64,000 bases of DNA from Liolophura sinensis. Lineage: Eukaryota > Mollusca > Polyplacophora > Chitonida > Chitonidae. Location of the stretch: the NCBI RefSeq assembly GCF_032854445.1, contig NC_088301.1:40285187-40349186 (forward strand), given 5' to 3'. A program made the position numbers and the translations under genes. Shown here in pieces: positions 32,501 to 42,500 of this stretch (its first letter is position 1; every line of letters begins with the position of its first letter). Under the pieces are notes generated by a model. It did not search any database and was not told the origin of the DNA. It saw only the letters and a list, made by a program, of their open reading frames with translations.

Positions 32501-35091
32501 TCCAGCTTAATAGCATAGTCCCAGTGTGGACGATATTTCTCTGCCACCTCGTTAAATGGGGCCATGTACAAAGCATCATCTGGGCAAGATTCAACACACA
32601 CTTCGCAACCTGTGCAGTCCATTGGTGAGATTTGGATAGTGTAATTAAAGCCAGACACTTCAGCACCACCTTTGGCTTTTCTTGCTTCAAACCCAGGTGG
32701 AGCAGATTTGGCTTCATTTTTGTCCAGTAAAAATGGTCTAACCACAGCATGAGGGCAAACAATGGCACAGTAGTTACACTGTGTGCAGGCATCTGGGATC
32801 CACACTGGGATATTTGGAGCAATTCCTCTTTTTTCATACTCTGTAGTTCCAATAGGCATGTAACCGCCAGGTTCAAAGGCGCTGACAGGCAATTTATCTC
32901 CTTCTAACGCCAACACTGGGTGCATGATCTTTTCAACAAATTCTGGCTCGTTTGATGCACTTTTCTTCGCAGCATTGGCATCACTTCTGTCCCAAGATGA
33001 CGGATAATCAATCTTTTGAATGCTTTTCCTTGCACTGTCGACTGCAGACTGGTTGCTCTCTACAATCTTTGGTCCCTTATGGCCATAGGACTTCTCAATG
33101 GAGCGTTTTAACAACTGCATTGCGTCTTCAACTGGCAAGACACCAGACAGCTCATAAAAAGCCGCCTGCATGATCATGTTAATGCGCTTTCCAAGGCCCA
33201 CTTTTGCAGCTAGTCCAATGGCATCAATATTGTAGAACTGAAGTTTCTTTTCAGCGATCTGTTGCTTGATGAGAGCCGGCAGTTTGGCTTGCATTTCCTC
33301 CATCGTAACCCAAGGTGAGTTTAGGACAAAGGTTCCTCCAGGCTTGAGTGGCTCCAGCAACTGATTGAATTTGTAGACATAGCTGGGGTGGGCACATGAT
33401 ACATAATCTGCATCTGAGTGGATTGTGTACTCACTCTTGATGTCTTCTGGTCCAAAACGTACATGTGAGATCGTGACACCATCAGCTTTATGAGAATCAT
33501 AAACAAAATGTCCTTGGGCTTTCAGGGGAGTGTTCAGGCCAATTGTTTTGATGGCTTCCTTAGCAGCTCCCACTGTGCCATCTGATCCCAAACCCCAGAA
33601 TATGCACTGCTTGGTACCCTCAGGGATGGTTTTAAGTGGAGCCCCATATGGGAGGGAGGTGTGGGTCACGTCGTCTTCAATTCCAATCACGTAACTTTCC
33701 TTAGGTTTTTCTGCATTCAAGTTTTCGAAGACTGCTTGTACCATTTCAGGAGTAAATTCTTTGGAGGCTAATCCATACTGGCCACCTGTTATTAGGGCTT
33801 GTCTTTTGGCATCACTGAAGGCAACGTTGACATCCAGAAACAGTGGCATCCCAGCAGCCCCATCTTCTCGTGTTCTATCCAAAACTGCGATCTTGGTGGC
33901 TGATTGTGGTATGGCCGCCAAAAGATGCTTGGAAGACCAGGGTCTGAACAAATGAACATTCACAACACCCACATTTTCTCCTTTGGCATTCAGGTAGTCA
34001 ACAGTTTCTTCGATGGTCTTTGCTCCAGATCCCATGATAACGGCCACTCGATCTGCTGTGGGTGAGCCATGGTAGTCAAACAGATTGTACTTTCTCCCTG
34101 TGATTGCATACACTTCTTCCAAGGTTTGTTCCACGATTGAAGGGCATTCATTGTAGTATTTGTTGGCTGCAACTGTGGACTGAAAAAAGATGTCTGGCCG
34201 TTGGCCAGTACCTCTTATCATTGGCTTGTTTGGATTCAAGGCAAAGTCTCTTAAGTGCTTCTGTGCTAGGTCGTCTGGAAAGATTTCAGCCATTGCCGAG
34301 TATGGTATTGGCTTAATCTTTGAAACCTCTGCTGATGTTCTGTAACCATCAAAGAAGTGCATAAATGGCAATCTTGCCTTCACTGAAGCAATGTGAGACA
34401 CCAGAGCAAGATCCATTACTTCTTGTACTGAACTTGAGCATAGCATGGCAAAGCCAGTTTGTCTAGTGGCCATGACATCAGAGTGATCATTAAAAATGGA
34501 GAGGGCATGCTTAGAGACAGTGCGAGCAGAGACATGAAACACTGTGGGAACAAGTTCCCCGGCAAGTAAGTACATATTTGGGATCATGAGAAGGAGCCCC
34601 TGAGATGCAGTGAAAGTGCTACTTAGAGCCCCTGCTGCAGCTGCACCATGAAGAGCACCCGCCGCTCCACCTTCTGACTGCATCATGTTAACATCTACGG
34701 TTGATCCAAAGATGTTCTTTGTCTCCAGACTTGCCCACTTGTCCATGTGGTCTCCCATTGATGTGGCAGGGCTAATGGGATAGATAAAAGAAATATCACT
34801 CAGAGCATAGGCAACATAAGCTGCTGCTTCATTGCCATCCATAGCAACATACTTTTCTGCAGATTCAGGGGCTGTCTTAGAGACTTCTTTCTCTTGTAAC
34901 TGTGGCATTGGGGCCACTGTTTGCATTGTCCTCTTTGGAGTATCTGATGTAGAAGACGCCATGGCTCTTGCTGCCTGGACAGTTGTTTGGCGCCATGCTC
35001 GGGCAGGTTGCTTTGGCAACACCTTGTACATGGACCTCCCCTGCCGCCACAGGGGAGCCTGGGCGGCTTTAGAGGCGACAGCTTTCCACAT
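29560..35091 (-). CDS. PNO: pyruvate:NADP+ oxidoreductase, mitochondrial (PFOR-diflavin reductase fusion)
   Basis: A single 1843-residue frame with no stop or intron. Family reaction: pyruvate + CoA + NADP+ to acetyl-CoA + CO2 + NADPH. Residues 1-45 are rich in Arg, Lys and Ala without Asp/Glu, a probable mitochondrial transit peptide. Residues ~81-740 form the PFOR pyruvate- and CoA-binding domains (YPISPAT at 104-110). EKRGIAPNIPVW (753-764) starts the EKR/ferredoxin region, with ligands Cys769, 772, 775, 779 and Cys826, 829, 832, 836. Proximal-cluster ligands are Cys891, 894, 919 and 1153; the thiamine-diphosphate signature runs from GDG (1044-1046) to NTGGQ (1078-1082). After a linker (~1200-1268), the FMN flavodoxin domain spans ~1270-1418 (YGSETGN 1274-1280). 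The FAD domain has RLYSIAS (1621-1627); the NADPH domain has GLGTGLAPFR (1696-1705) and CGPAGN (1796-1801), ending in Trp1843. All key residues are present, so it looks functional. Met1 is preferred because starting at Met44 would remove the transit peptide. Confidence 0.97.
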   Translation of the reverse strand: MWKAVASKAAQAPLWRQGRSMYKVLPKQPARAWRQTTVQAARAMASSTSDTPKRTMQTVAPMPQLQEKEVSKTAPESAEKYVAMDGNEAAAYVAYALSDISFIYPISPATSMGDHMDKWASLETKNIFGSTVDVNMMQSEGGAAGALHGAAAAGALSSTFTASQGLLLMIPNMYLLAGELVPTVFHVSARTVSKHALSIFNDHSDVMATRQTGFAMLCSSSVQEVMDLALVSHIASVKARLPFMHFFDGYRTSAEVSKIKPIPYSAMAEIFPDDLAQKHLRDFALNPNKPMIRGTGQRPDIFFQSTVAANKYYNECPSIVEQTLEEVYAITGRKYNLFDYHGSPTADRVAVIMGSGAKTIEETVDYLNAKGENVGVVNVHLFRPWSSKHLLAAIPQSATKIAVLDRTREDGAAGMPLFLDVNVAFSDAKRQALITGGQYGLASKEFTPEMVQAVFENLNAEKPKESYVIGIEDDVTHTSLPYGAPLKTIPEGTKQCIFWGLGSDGTVGAAKEAIKTIGLNTPLKAQGHFVYDSHKADGVTISHVRFGPEDIKSEYTIHSDADYVSCAHPSYVYKFNQLLEPLKPGGTFVLNSPWVTMEEMQAKLPALIKQQIAEKKLQFYNIDAIGLAAKVGLGKRINMIMQAAFYELSGVLPVEDAMQLLKRSIEKSYGHKGPKIVESNQSAVDSARKSIQKIDYPSSWDRSDANAAKKSASNEPEFVEKIMHPVLALEGDKLPVSAFEPGGYMPIGTTEYEKRGIAPNIPVWIPDACTQCNYCAIVCPHAVVRPFLLDKNEAKSAPPGFEARKAKGGAEVSGFNYTIQISPMDCTGCEVCVESCPDDALYMAPFNEVAEKYRPHWDYAIKLDEKGEIGDKFTVKGSQFEKPLMEFSGACAGCGETPYMKLATQLFGDKMVIANSSGCSSVWGGTAAAVPFTTSKDGRGPAWGRSLFEDTAEYGFGMMLATKQRRRMLQKDVELAMENVPLSEELHSLFGKWVKNMDSSAHCDNLAPMIEEALEKEKDKDPILQRLHQQRDLFRTQSHWLVGGDGWAYDIGYGGLDHVISKGENVNILVLDTEMYSNTGGQVSKATQLSTVTKFASSGKRHVKKDLGMMAMLYENVYVASVALGANMNQTVQAFKEAESYNGTSIIIAYSPCIDWGIEMKNMMHEQKEAVESGYWTLYRFDPRKADLGQNPFQLDSKRIKGDLHEFLHQQNRFQQLVRKNKDEAALLHTSLHDISSHRHKKLLKMAMDEHELLEHLKNLLGEEVSTEKSIILYGSETGNAENLAHVFSTELKRRGIRAKCLAMDDFDVEELPSQANVYCIVATCGQGEFPGNCKNFWEQLSKPDLPADFLENTKFAVFGLGDTSYVFYNESAKAFDKRLEELGAQRILDIGLGDDKDDEKYETAWSDWCPNLWNELGTPPPPQELMPPTYRVEVDTTGSVSAPKDAIVPSGYKLVPMTKNVVLTPPDYDRDIRHYEFDLKESGMQYAIGECLGIYPHNNIDEVINFLAECNIGPDNVITLEDTTGRKDPLPAVATASQLFQEVLDVFGRPSRRFYETLALAATDENEKKEIEYIISKEGTEKYKEMISETTTFADLLRKYPSAKLPLDYMVDHIPRIKPRLYSIASASEMHGDKLHLCIVKDDWTTPSGKYRRGLCTHYLQNLGLGESPDFISGKINAAGITIPDSHKPPFVMVGLGTGLAPFRAFIEEREVCRTRGEDVGEMALFFGARHKRTDYTYGDELEEYHSNGKGVLTVLSNAFSRDQAHKIYVQNRIQEHPEIIYDYLMKKKGYFYLCGPAGNVPPAVRQAVVDAFVKVGGHKPEEADKMVTDMQIEGRYNVEAW
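34960..35091 (-). other. predicted mitochondrial transit peptide of PNO
   Basis: The first 44 residues hold about ten Arg/Lys and no acidic residue, with many Ala, Gln and Ser, ending 'AARAMASSTSD'. This is typical of a matrix-targeting presequence. Homologous catalytic sequence starts only near residue 80. The cleavage site cannot be fixed by eye. Euglena PNO is likewise mitochondrial, whereas the Cryptosporidium enzyme is not thought to be matrix-targeted. Confidence 0.7.
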
Positions 35092-35107
35092 AGCTGAAAG
35101 TGATCTG
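35092..35107 (-). other. splice acceptor(s) just upstream of the PNO start codon
   Basis: On the minus strand a pyrimidine tract followed by CAG (TTTTTTCCAG, exon then starting at 35104) lies 13 bases before the ATG. A second acceptor-like CTTTCAG lies two bases before the ATG (exon starting at 35093). Either would place the whole coding sequence in one last exon with introns in the 5' untranslated region. The proximal one would leave the PNO frame open into the upstream exon at 37066-37137. Confidence 0.65.
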
Positions 35108-37065
35108 GAAAAAAGGTGGAAAAAAGGAAATAGTTTCCTTGTATTTATTCAAGGATGTATTCACAGACAAGAATGCTACAAATATCATGTGTCTTTTCAA
35201 ACTGTGAACACAATATAAGTTTATAATATTTATCATCTTCCATTTTCAAATAACATGTAAAATACATCTGTCAGTCAGCGAACTAAATCAAATATTTGAT
35301 TTTTTATGCTCAAGGAAATTACATAGTTATTCAAATACACTAAAATTTGTGGTGATAATTTGCCAGTTTTGAGAACTGGTCATCCATCTTAAAAATCCAG
35401 GATCAAATGAGCGAATGACTATGGTTTATAGCCACACTAAAAATTGATTCTGAAACGACATTTAAAAAAGAAAATCAAAATGATGAATTTCTTGCTATGA
35501 ACTTTCAGGTTTGGGCACATACATGAACAACACATTAGGGAATTCGCAACAGTAGTTTAAATTATAAACAATTAATACCTTCACCACATGTGATACTGGT
35601 GTTACAGGAAATTGTCCACAAGTCAACTTTGCCCAATGTACATGTACAACCCAGTCAGCACTCTCAGTTCCTCCTCTAAACTGGGCCTACAAATGAAACA
35701 CATTTTCCCTATGCTGAATGTCATAATGATATGCACGGCCAACGTTAAAAATATGTTTACTGGGGGTAGCCAAATTGACTGTGCCAAAAAGGGCTCTAAT
35801 GTTAAGTTATTACAGGATGTTTGATGGGATTCTGTAATAGAGTTTTTTCCCATTCTCTTTAATTAGCCAGGATAAAAACAAAAGGAAACAACTAAGCATG
35901 TTCCAAGCAAAATCCTCCCGCCTAAAAAAAAAACAAGCAAATTCCCTACGAACAAACCAACCCTATTTTTGGATAGAGCTGTTTTACCCCAATGAAAGGA
36001 TTGTTTAATGATGGCCTGTACAATGCATATTTTTCATTTACATCTCTACATGTGTATAGGCAGTGTTTTGCCAACATCTACAGTACTTCAAGTCTAAAAA
36101 CTTTACCTTCATTGATACTAGAAAATGTAGTTCAGCCTAGAAAATGTAATTCAATCTTTTCCCATATTTGCAAGGTGTCTATTCAAGCATATTCTGAAGG
36201 CGTTATTCTGTGTTGACTGATAAAATCATATTTTTTGTGAAACCCTGAAATTGGCAAACCCAACCAATGTAGTTGTGTCTCCTAAATTAAATTAAAAATT
36301 TGCACTAATTGCACTGAAAGTCGCTCTTTCATATGCGAAAAGGTTGAGGAATTAGGTAATTTCAATACGACAAACTATTAAGAAATATTTCTTTTCTGTT
36401 TGTGCACACAGTTCAACTTCAGTTATGCTCCATATACGCATATAAGCACTGTACATATAAGCACTGTACATATAAGCACTGTACATATAAGCACTGTGCA
36501 TAGAAGACAAGTGAGTATTCCATAAATACCATCCTTAACTCCTGATGTGCCCCACATGTACTAGATCGTTTATTTATATATTTCATTGGTGTCGATAATA
36601 ACATACTCAAGAGATTTTCACATACACAATGCTTGAAAGTTGAAAGAAAAGATTTTCACTCATTTCAGCATAACCTGAAATTTAAGTAGATTCTGAAATA
36701 ATAGTCATGAAAATTATCCTTTTTTGTCTGGGCACCATGTTTACCACATAACTGTAACATGTGCAGATTGCAGGTTCCAGCAAGGCAAAAGTAATTTCTG
36801 CAGAATCTGAATGCTAATTCTTCAAGATCCTTGACGTACAGCGACCTATATTCCCTACTTTAATGCCTTTGACATACAATAAAGACATGCAGTCTCCCAG
36901 TATTGTGGAGTATGTACAGCAGACATACTCCAGCATACTTTAATGCACATTAACTTAAAAATAAACAAAATAATATACCACACCATACAAATTCCCCTGC
37001 AGGCACTGTACTTTAAGGATCTTAAATATAATCCATACAAATACTTAAGATCCAACTAGACTCAC
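35108..37065 (-). other. predicted 5'-UTR intron of PNO
   Basis: The stretch begins (minus strand) with GTGAGT next to the exon at 37066-37137 and ends with TTTTTTCCAG before the PNO coding exon. It is AT-rich with no recognisable gene. It contains a small 15-bp minisatellite at 36441-36500. Confidence 0.5.
36441..36500. repeat. 15-bp minisatellite, four copies
   Basis: TATAAGCACTGTACA repeats four times without gaps, the last copy with one change. It lies in the predicted 5' intron and shares the TGTACA hexamer with the large array at 37281-39534. Confidence 0.93.
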
Positions 37066-37137
37066 CTGAACTGAGAATCAAAACCCCTTCAGAGGTGAAT
37101 GTCAGTCTGATGCAAGGTTCCCTGTTTTGGTTCCAGC
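37066..37137 (-). other. predicted small 5' exon of PNO (72 nt)
   Basis: On the minus strand the segment is bounded by an acceptor TATTTTTTCAG and a donor CAG|GTGAGT, both near-perfect. It contains no ATG. One of its frames is open throughout (23 codons) and, with the proximal acceptor before the PNO ATG, would join the PNO frame in phase. It could therefore be 5' UTR or part of a longer N-terminus in an alternative transcript; I favour 5' UTR. No transcript evidence is available here. Confidence 0.5.
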
Positions 37138-37280
37138 CTGAAAAAATAGAAATAAACCCATGCTCCCATAATGTGAACTGGTAAAGTAAGCAGCAATTAG
37201 TCTAGAGAGTTGCAATCAGAATATTTTGCAGACTTCTGCACTTTACATAAACTAGTATTAGGTATCTTACTGGTATACTG

Positions 37281-39534
37281 ATTGCTTTGGCAGCCAGTAC
37301 ATGTCCCACAGTATTACTTTTGCAGCCAGTACATGTACATGTCCCACAGTATTGTTTTGGCATCCAGTACATGTACATGTCCAGCAGTATTGCTTTGGCA
37401 GCCAGTACATGTCCACTTCCAGCAGTATTCTTTTGCAGCCAGTACATGTCCCACAGTATAGTTTTGGCAGTCAGAACATGTACATCTCCCACAGTATTGC
37501 TTTGGCAGCCAGAACATGTACATGTCCCACAGTTGCTTTGGCAGCCAGAACATGTACATGTCCCACAGTATTGCTTTGTCAGCCAGTACATGTGCATGTC
37601 CAGCAGTATTGCTTTTGCAGCCAGTACATGTCCAATAGCATTCCTTTGGCAGCCACTACAAGTACATGTCCCACAGTATTGCTTTGGCAGCCAGTACATG
37701 TACATGTTCCACAGTATCGCTTTGGCAGCCAGGACATGTCCCACAATATTGTTTTGGCAGCCAGTACATGTACCTGTCCAGCAGTATTGCTTTGACAGTC
37801 AATACATGTCCCACAATATTGTTTTGGCAGCCAGTACAAGTACCTATCCAGCAGTATTGCTTTGACAGCCAATACATGTCCCACAGTATTGCTTTGGCAG
37901 CCAGGACATGTCCCACAATATTGTTTTGGCAGCCAGTACATGTACCTGTCCAGCAGTATTGCTTTGACAGTCAATACATGTCCCACAATATTGTTTTGGC
38001 AGCCAGTACAAGTACCTGTCCAGCAGTATTGCTTTGACAGCCAATACATGTCCCACAGTATTGCTTTGGCAGCCAGGACATGTCCCACAATATTGTTTTG
38101 GGAGCCAGTACTTGTACCTGTCCAGCAGTATTGCTTTGACAGCCAATACATGTCCCACAATATTGTTTTGGCAGCCAGTACATATACCTGTCCAGCAGTA
38201 TTGCTTTGACAGCCAATACATGTCCCACAATATTGCTTTGGCAGCCTGTACACGTCCCACAGTATTGTTTGGCAGCCAGTACATGTACATGTCTCATAAT
38301 ATTGTTTTGGCAGCCAGTACATGTCCCACAGTATTGTTTTGGCAGCCAGTGCATGTACATGTCCCACAGTATTGTTTTGGCATCCAGTACATGTACATGT
38401 CCAGCAGTATTGCTTTGGCAGCCAGTACATGTACATGTCCAGCAGTACTGTTTTGGCATCCAGTACATGTACATGTCCAGCAGTATTGTTTTGGCAGCCA
38501 GTTCATGTACATGTCTCAAAGTATTGTTTTGGCATCCAGTACATGTACATGTCCAGCAGTACTGCTTTGGCAGCCAGTACATGTACATGTTTCATAATAT
38601 TGTTTTGGCAGCCAGTACATGTACATGTCTCATAGCATTGTTTTGGCAGCCAGTACATGTACATGTCCCACAGTATTGTTTTGGCATCCAGTACATTTAC
38701 ATGTCCCACAGTAAAGTTTTGGCAGCTAATACATGTACATGTCCCACAGTATTATTTTGGCAGCTAGTGCGTCCCACAATACTGTTTTGGCAGCTAGTAC
38801 ATGTCGCACGGTATTGTTTTGGCAGCCTGTACATGTACATGTCTCATAATATTGTTTTGGCAGCCAGTGCATGTACATGTCCCACAGTATTGTTTTGGCA
38901 GCCAATACATGTACATGTCCAAGAATACTGTTTTGGCAGCCAGTACATGTACATGTCCAGCAGTATTGCTTTGGCAGCCAATAAATGTCCCAGAATATTG
39001 TTTTGGCAGCCATTACATGTACATGTCACACAGTATTGTTTTGGCAGCCAGTACAAATACATGTCCCACAGTATTGTTTTGGCAGCCAGTACAAATACAT
39101 GTCCCACAATATTGTTTTGGCAGCCTGTACATGTCTCATAATATTGTTTTGGCAGCCAGTGCATGTACATGTCCCACAGTATTGTTTTGGCAGCCAGTAC
39201 ATGTACATGTCCAAGAATACTGATTTGGCAGCCAGTACATGTACATGTCCAGCAGTATTGCTTTGGCAGCCAATGCATGTCCCAGAATATTGTTTTGGCA
39301 GCCATTACATGTACATGTCACACAGTATTGTTTTGGCAGCCAGTACATGTACATGTCCCACAGTATTGTTTTGGTAGCCAGTACCTGTACGTCCCATAGT
39401 ATTATTTTGGCAGCCAGTTTATGTACATGTCCCACAGTATTGTTTTGGCATCCAGTGCATGTACATGTCCCACAGTATTGTTTTGGCAGCCAGTGCATGT
39501 ACATGTCCCACAATATTATTTTGGCGGCCAGTAC
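37281..39534. repeat. large tandem array of 32/38-bp units with ACATGTACATGT palindromes
   Basis: About sixty head-to-tail units follow the pattern CAGCCAGTACATGTACATGT then CCCACAGTATTGTTTTGG. Two main length classes, 38 and 32 bp, differ by one TGTACA hexamer. Long forms carry the perfect palindrome ACATGTACATGT, short forms ACATGT. Common variants are CCAGCAG for CCCACAG, GCTTTGG for GTTTTGG and TCATAAT for CACAGTAT. The left part is rich in short units and the right part in long units. Since 32 and 38 are not multiples of three and the unit has few stops, many frames stay open on both strands (up to 311 codons); these are not genes. The array lies in the predicted 5' intron of PNO, about 150 bases upstream of the exon at 37066-37137. 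Confidence 0.95.
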
Positions 39535-42500
39535 ATTTAGCAAAATGTGCATGTTAAACATCCAAAACAGGACAAAAATGCTCACAATTTTGTTGGAAAC
39601 AAACATATTGACGTTTCCAAACTTGGAATTGATCACTAACTTGTACTTGTTAGGCCATGTACTAAACTTCAATTTAGTATGATTGACTGTTATAAAACAA
39701 ATCGAGATAACTGTCATAATTGAAAAGAGCATGTTTATGCTGAAGTCCATAACTGAAACAAATATGGCCATAATTTTGTCGAAAACAAAGACAATGAATG
39801 TCGAACTTGACCGATAATTTGCTATGAAGTTTCCAACTGGAGACACAACTGTCGCAACTGGGGACTGATCTCACAAACATACTTTCAGAGATGCAAACTT
39901 AAAGTTTTGTGCTTGATGAGAAGTCAAGGTTTGTGTGTCTGATTATGGACTAACTTAAATATCTATGCACATGCTTTTATTCAAAGTATGTGACATAGGT
40001 TAAGTACCAGCTCACTATGAAGTAGACAGTACTTTCACAGCTCCCACTGTAGACATTTTTACCCCGTGATATTTGGTTTTGCATTCAAATTTTCCCAACT
40101 GTCAGCCCACAGGCCTATCAACAAACATTGGTTGATTATGCCCTGAGTATAAAAATGGCTATACTTTTGCTCAAAATATTTGAAATGACTCACAACTCAA
40201 CCATGATTTGTACATGTAACTAGTTGTGCTGAAGCCATGTACCAAGTTTTACTTTAATATGATGAAGTCAATACACCATGAAAGTTCAGAAAGATGACTG
40301 CCAGAAAAACATGAAAGTCTACACGCATATAGTCCCTCCACCTACATGTAGTTATGGCACTAATAAGTGCCACTATTTTTTGAAAAATAAACATGCAGTT
40401 GATTAAATGTTTTTTTTCCATCCCAAACATATTATTTAATGATGGAATAGTTGTTTAAATTAGTTAGTATATTTCACAAGAATTTCTTCCATTATTCTTT
40501 AATAAAAAAATAAAAGCTAGGTTTCATATTACCAGCAGACAACATACCAGCGAGGTTTATAAAGCCAGCTACATAACTAGATTTAATCCTTTTGAGCCCT
40601 CAGTGCCAGAAGAAACAAAAAACAGTTGAACTGCAGAACTAAGAAAAACATCACTCAAAGAAAAGTAGTATCAATTCATGCAACATGAAGTGCCATTAAT
40701 TGCAAGACAAATCTCATAAATTTTCGTACAAATGCAGGAGTGTTTGAAGTGAAGTAAAAATCTATCCTGAAGGCATGTTAAATGCTCATCTGAGGAAAAA
40801 GTATTACAGTGATCCCATTTTTTTTAAAAATTTGACATGATTTGTTCCAAAGACAAATGTTGTCCCTTGACAAATTTAATAATAAACCAGAGCGTTTTGA
40901 GTTTGAGCTACACGTACCTTACCACTGTATTGCATTTCCTATGCTACTGTATACCTTTGTAAGTAACATTATGTACACAATGATATATGTAATGTCTTCA
41001 ATCCGAGTACCATACACATTACTGGTAGATCAAAGTTCACCATATTCTGTTTGTCATTTCGTCATCACTACAACAGGCTGAGATGTGGGCAAGCTCTGGG
41101 ACATTGTTACACTGCGTTCACACAACGGCCTGTAATAATACTCTAGAATCATAGAAATGTGATGTGCAGGCATATGTATTTTAATCATTACATACCAAAC
41201 CAATCTTCTTACGGGGAAAATTTCAATTAGAAATACGTTATTTTAACAATACACTGTAAATGCCAAAGAAAAAGGAAAGACCCACAAAGATGTGAAATGG
41301 GTTCTCTGTCATTCAGTCAGCAATGCACTAGCCTGCTAATACCCTTAAAAAGTCCATTATGTGCATTATATGTGCGAAACAATATTATAAAGGATAAAGT
41401 GCAATTAAAAATTTTACTTAGAAAAGGAAGTATATGAAGATTTTCAAAATTATTTCGTAAGTGAAAAATAGTTTTGATCCTTACTTACTTTGGTTTATAT
41501 TGGTGTTAGAAGGTATGTTCAAAAACAGGTGAAAAAAGGAGGCATTTCAGAGGAGAGAAATCCCCCCTCCCCGCCACACCCAAAAGTGTGCAAAATGTCA
41601 GTCATCTGACAGTAACAAAACCAGAAACCTACAGGGAGTAAATCCTGTCTGATGTCAGATGACTGAAGGGGACACACTCATGAATGCAAAACAGTAGCTT
41701 CAGCTCAATACATTCATCTTAACCTTAAATGCACAAAAAAAAGACATGAATTTTGTAGTTTATGATAATTTCCACACAGGGCATCAATGATGGAACACCC
41801 TTGTGTTATTGTGCTTTACATGTATGCAAAACTTATAATGTAACATGGATTAGGCTGAGGTCTACACGTACTGCCTCAAATCTAGCAAACAGTATAATCG
41901 TATACCTGGTTATGTTGCGTAATTGCCTGCAGCAATACATGTCAGTCACAGCAAGCAACAGTCAGGGCAGAAAAAAACAAATGCTAGAACTTACACTCCC
42001 TGAAAAGATATGTCTTGTTCTTTTGTCCTCCAGCCTGCATGAGCTGCGATCGCCATGTTCGTCTGCTTTCAAGTACACATTACATACTTCTAAATGTGCA
42101 TGTGAGCAAATAATATCAACATGTCTGTATTCCTAAGCTGTAAGTAGGTTACTTAAACACAGATGTAAGACGGGTCTGTCATAAAACCATCTATGCATGC
42201 TGAGAGGCTTGGATCAAAATACATCTGTCGACCTGTCATTGGGTGTGCCAGTTTAACATTCAGCAGATTAGTTGATAAAAGGCAGTGATTAAATGAAATT
42301 CATCTTAATACTCAACATGCCTTAAATATGAATCTTACTCCACAGTCTTCTAGCAAGATGAACATCATCCATCCTTTGCAATCTGTATCTACTTTATTAC
42401 CCTTTTATCTTGGAATTACCAAGAATTAACAAATTAGTGACTTTATTGATACCTTGGCAGTGGATATCAAAATCACTTCATATGTACTCCAATTCTTTTA

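Noticed and set aside
29512-34316. Antisense and out-of-frame open frames of 60-173 codons over the PNO gene
   Set aside because: They overlap a clearly conserved coding sequence in another frame and have no domains of their own.
29560-35091. PNO as bacterial or protist contamination
   Set aside because: The same contiguous sequence carries animal-type dispersed repeats on both sides, an acceptor just upstream of the ATG and plausible 5' exons; an assembly chimera remains formally possible.
37202-39846. Many long Cys/Tyr/Trp/Gln-rich open frames on both strands (up to 311 codons)
   Set aside because: All are translations of the 32/38-bp tandem array; the unit lacks stops in several frames, and splice or start context is absent.
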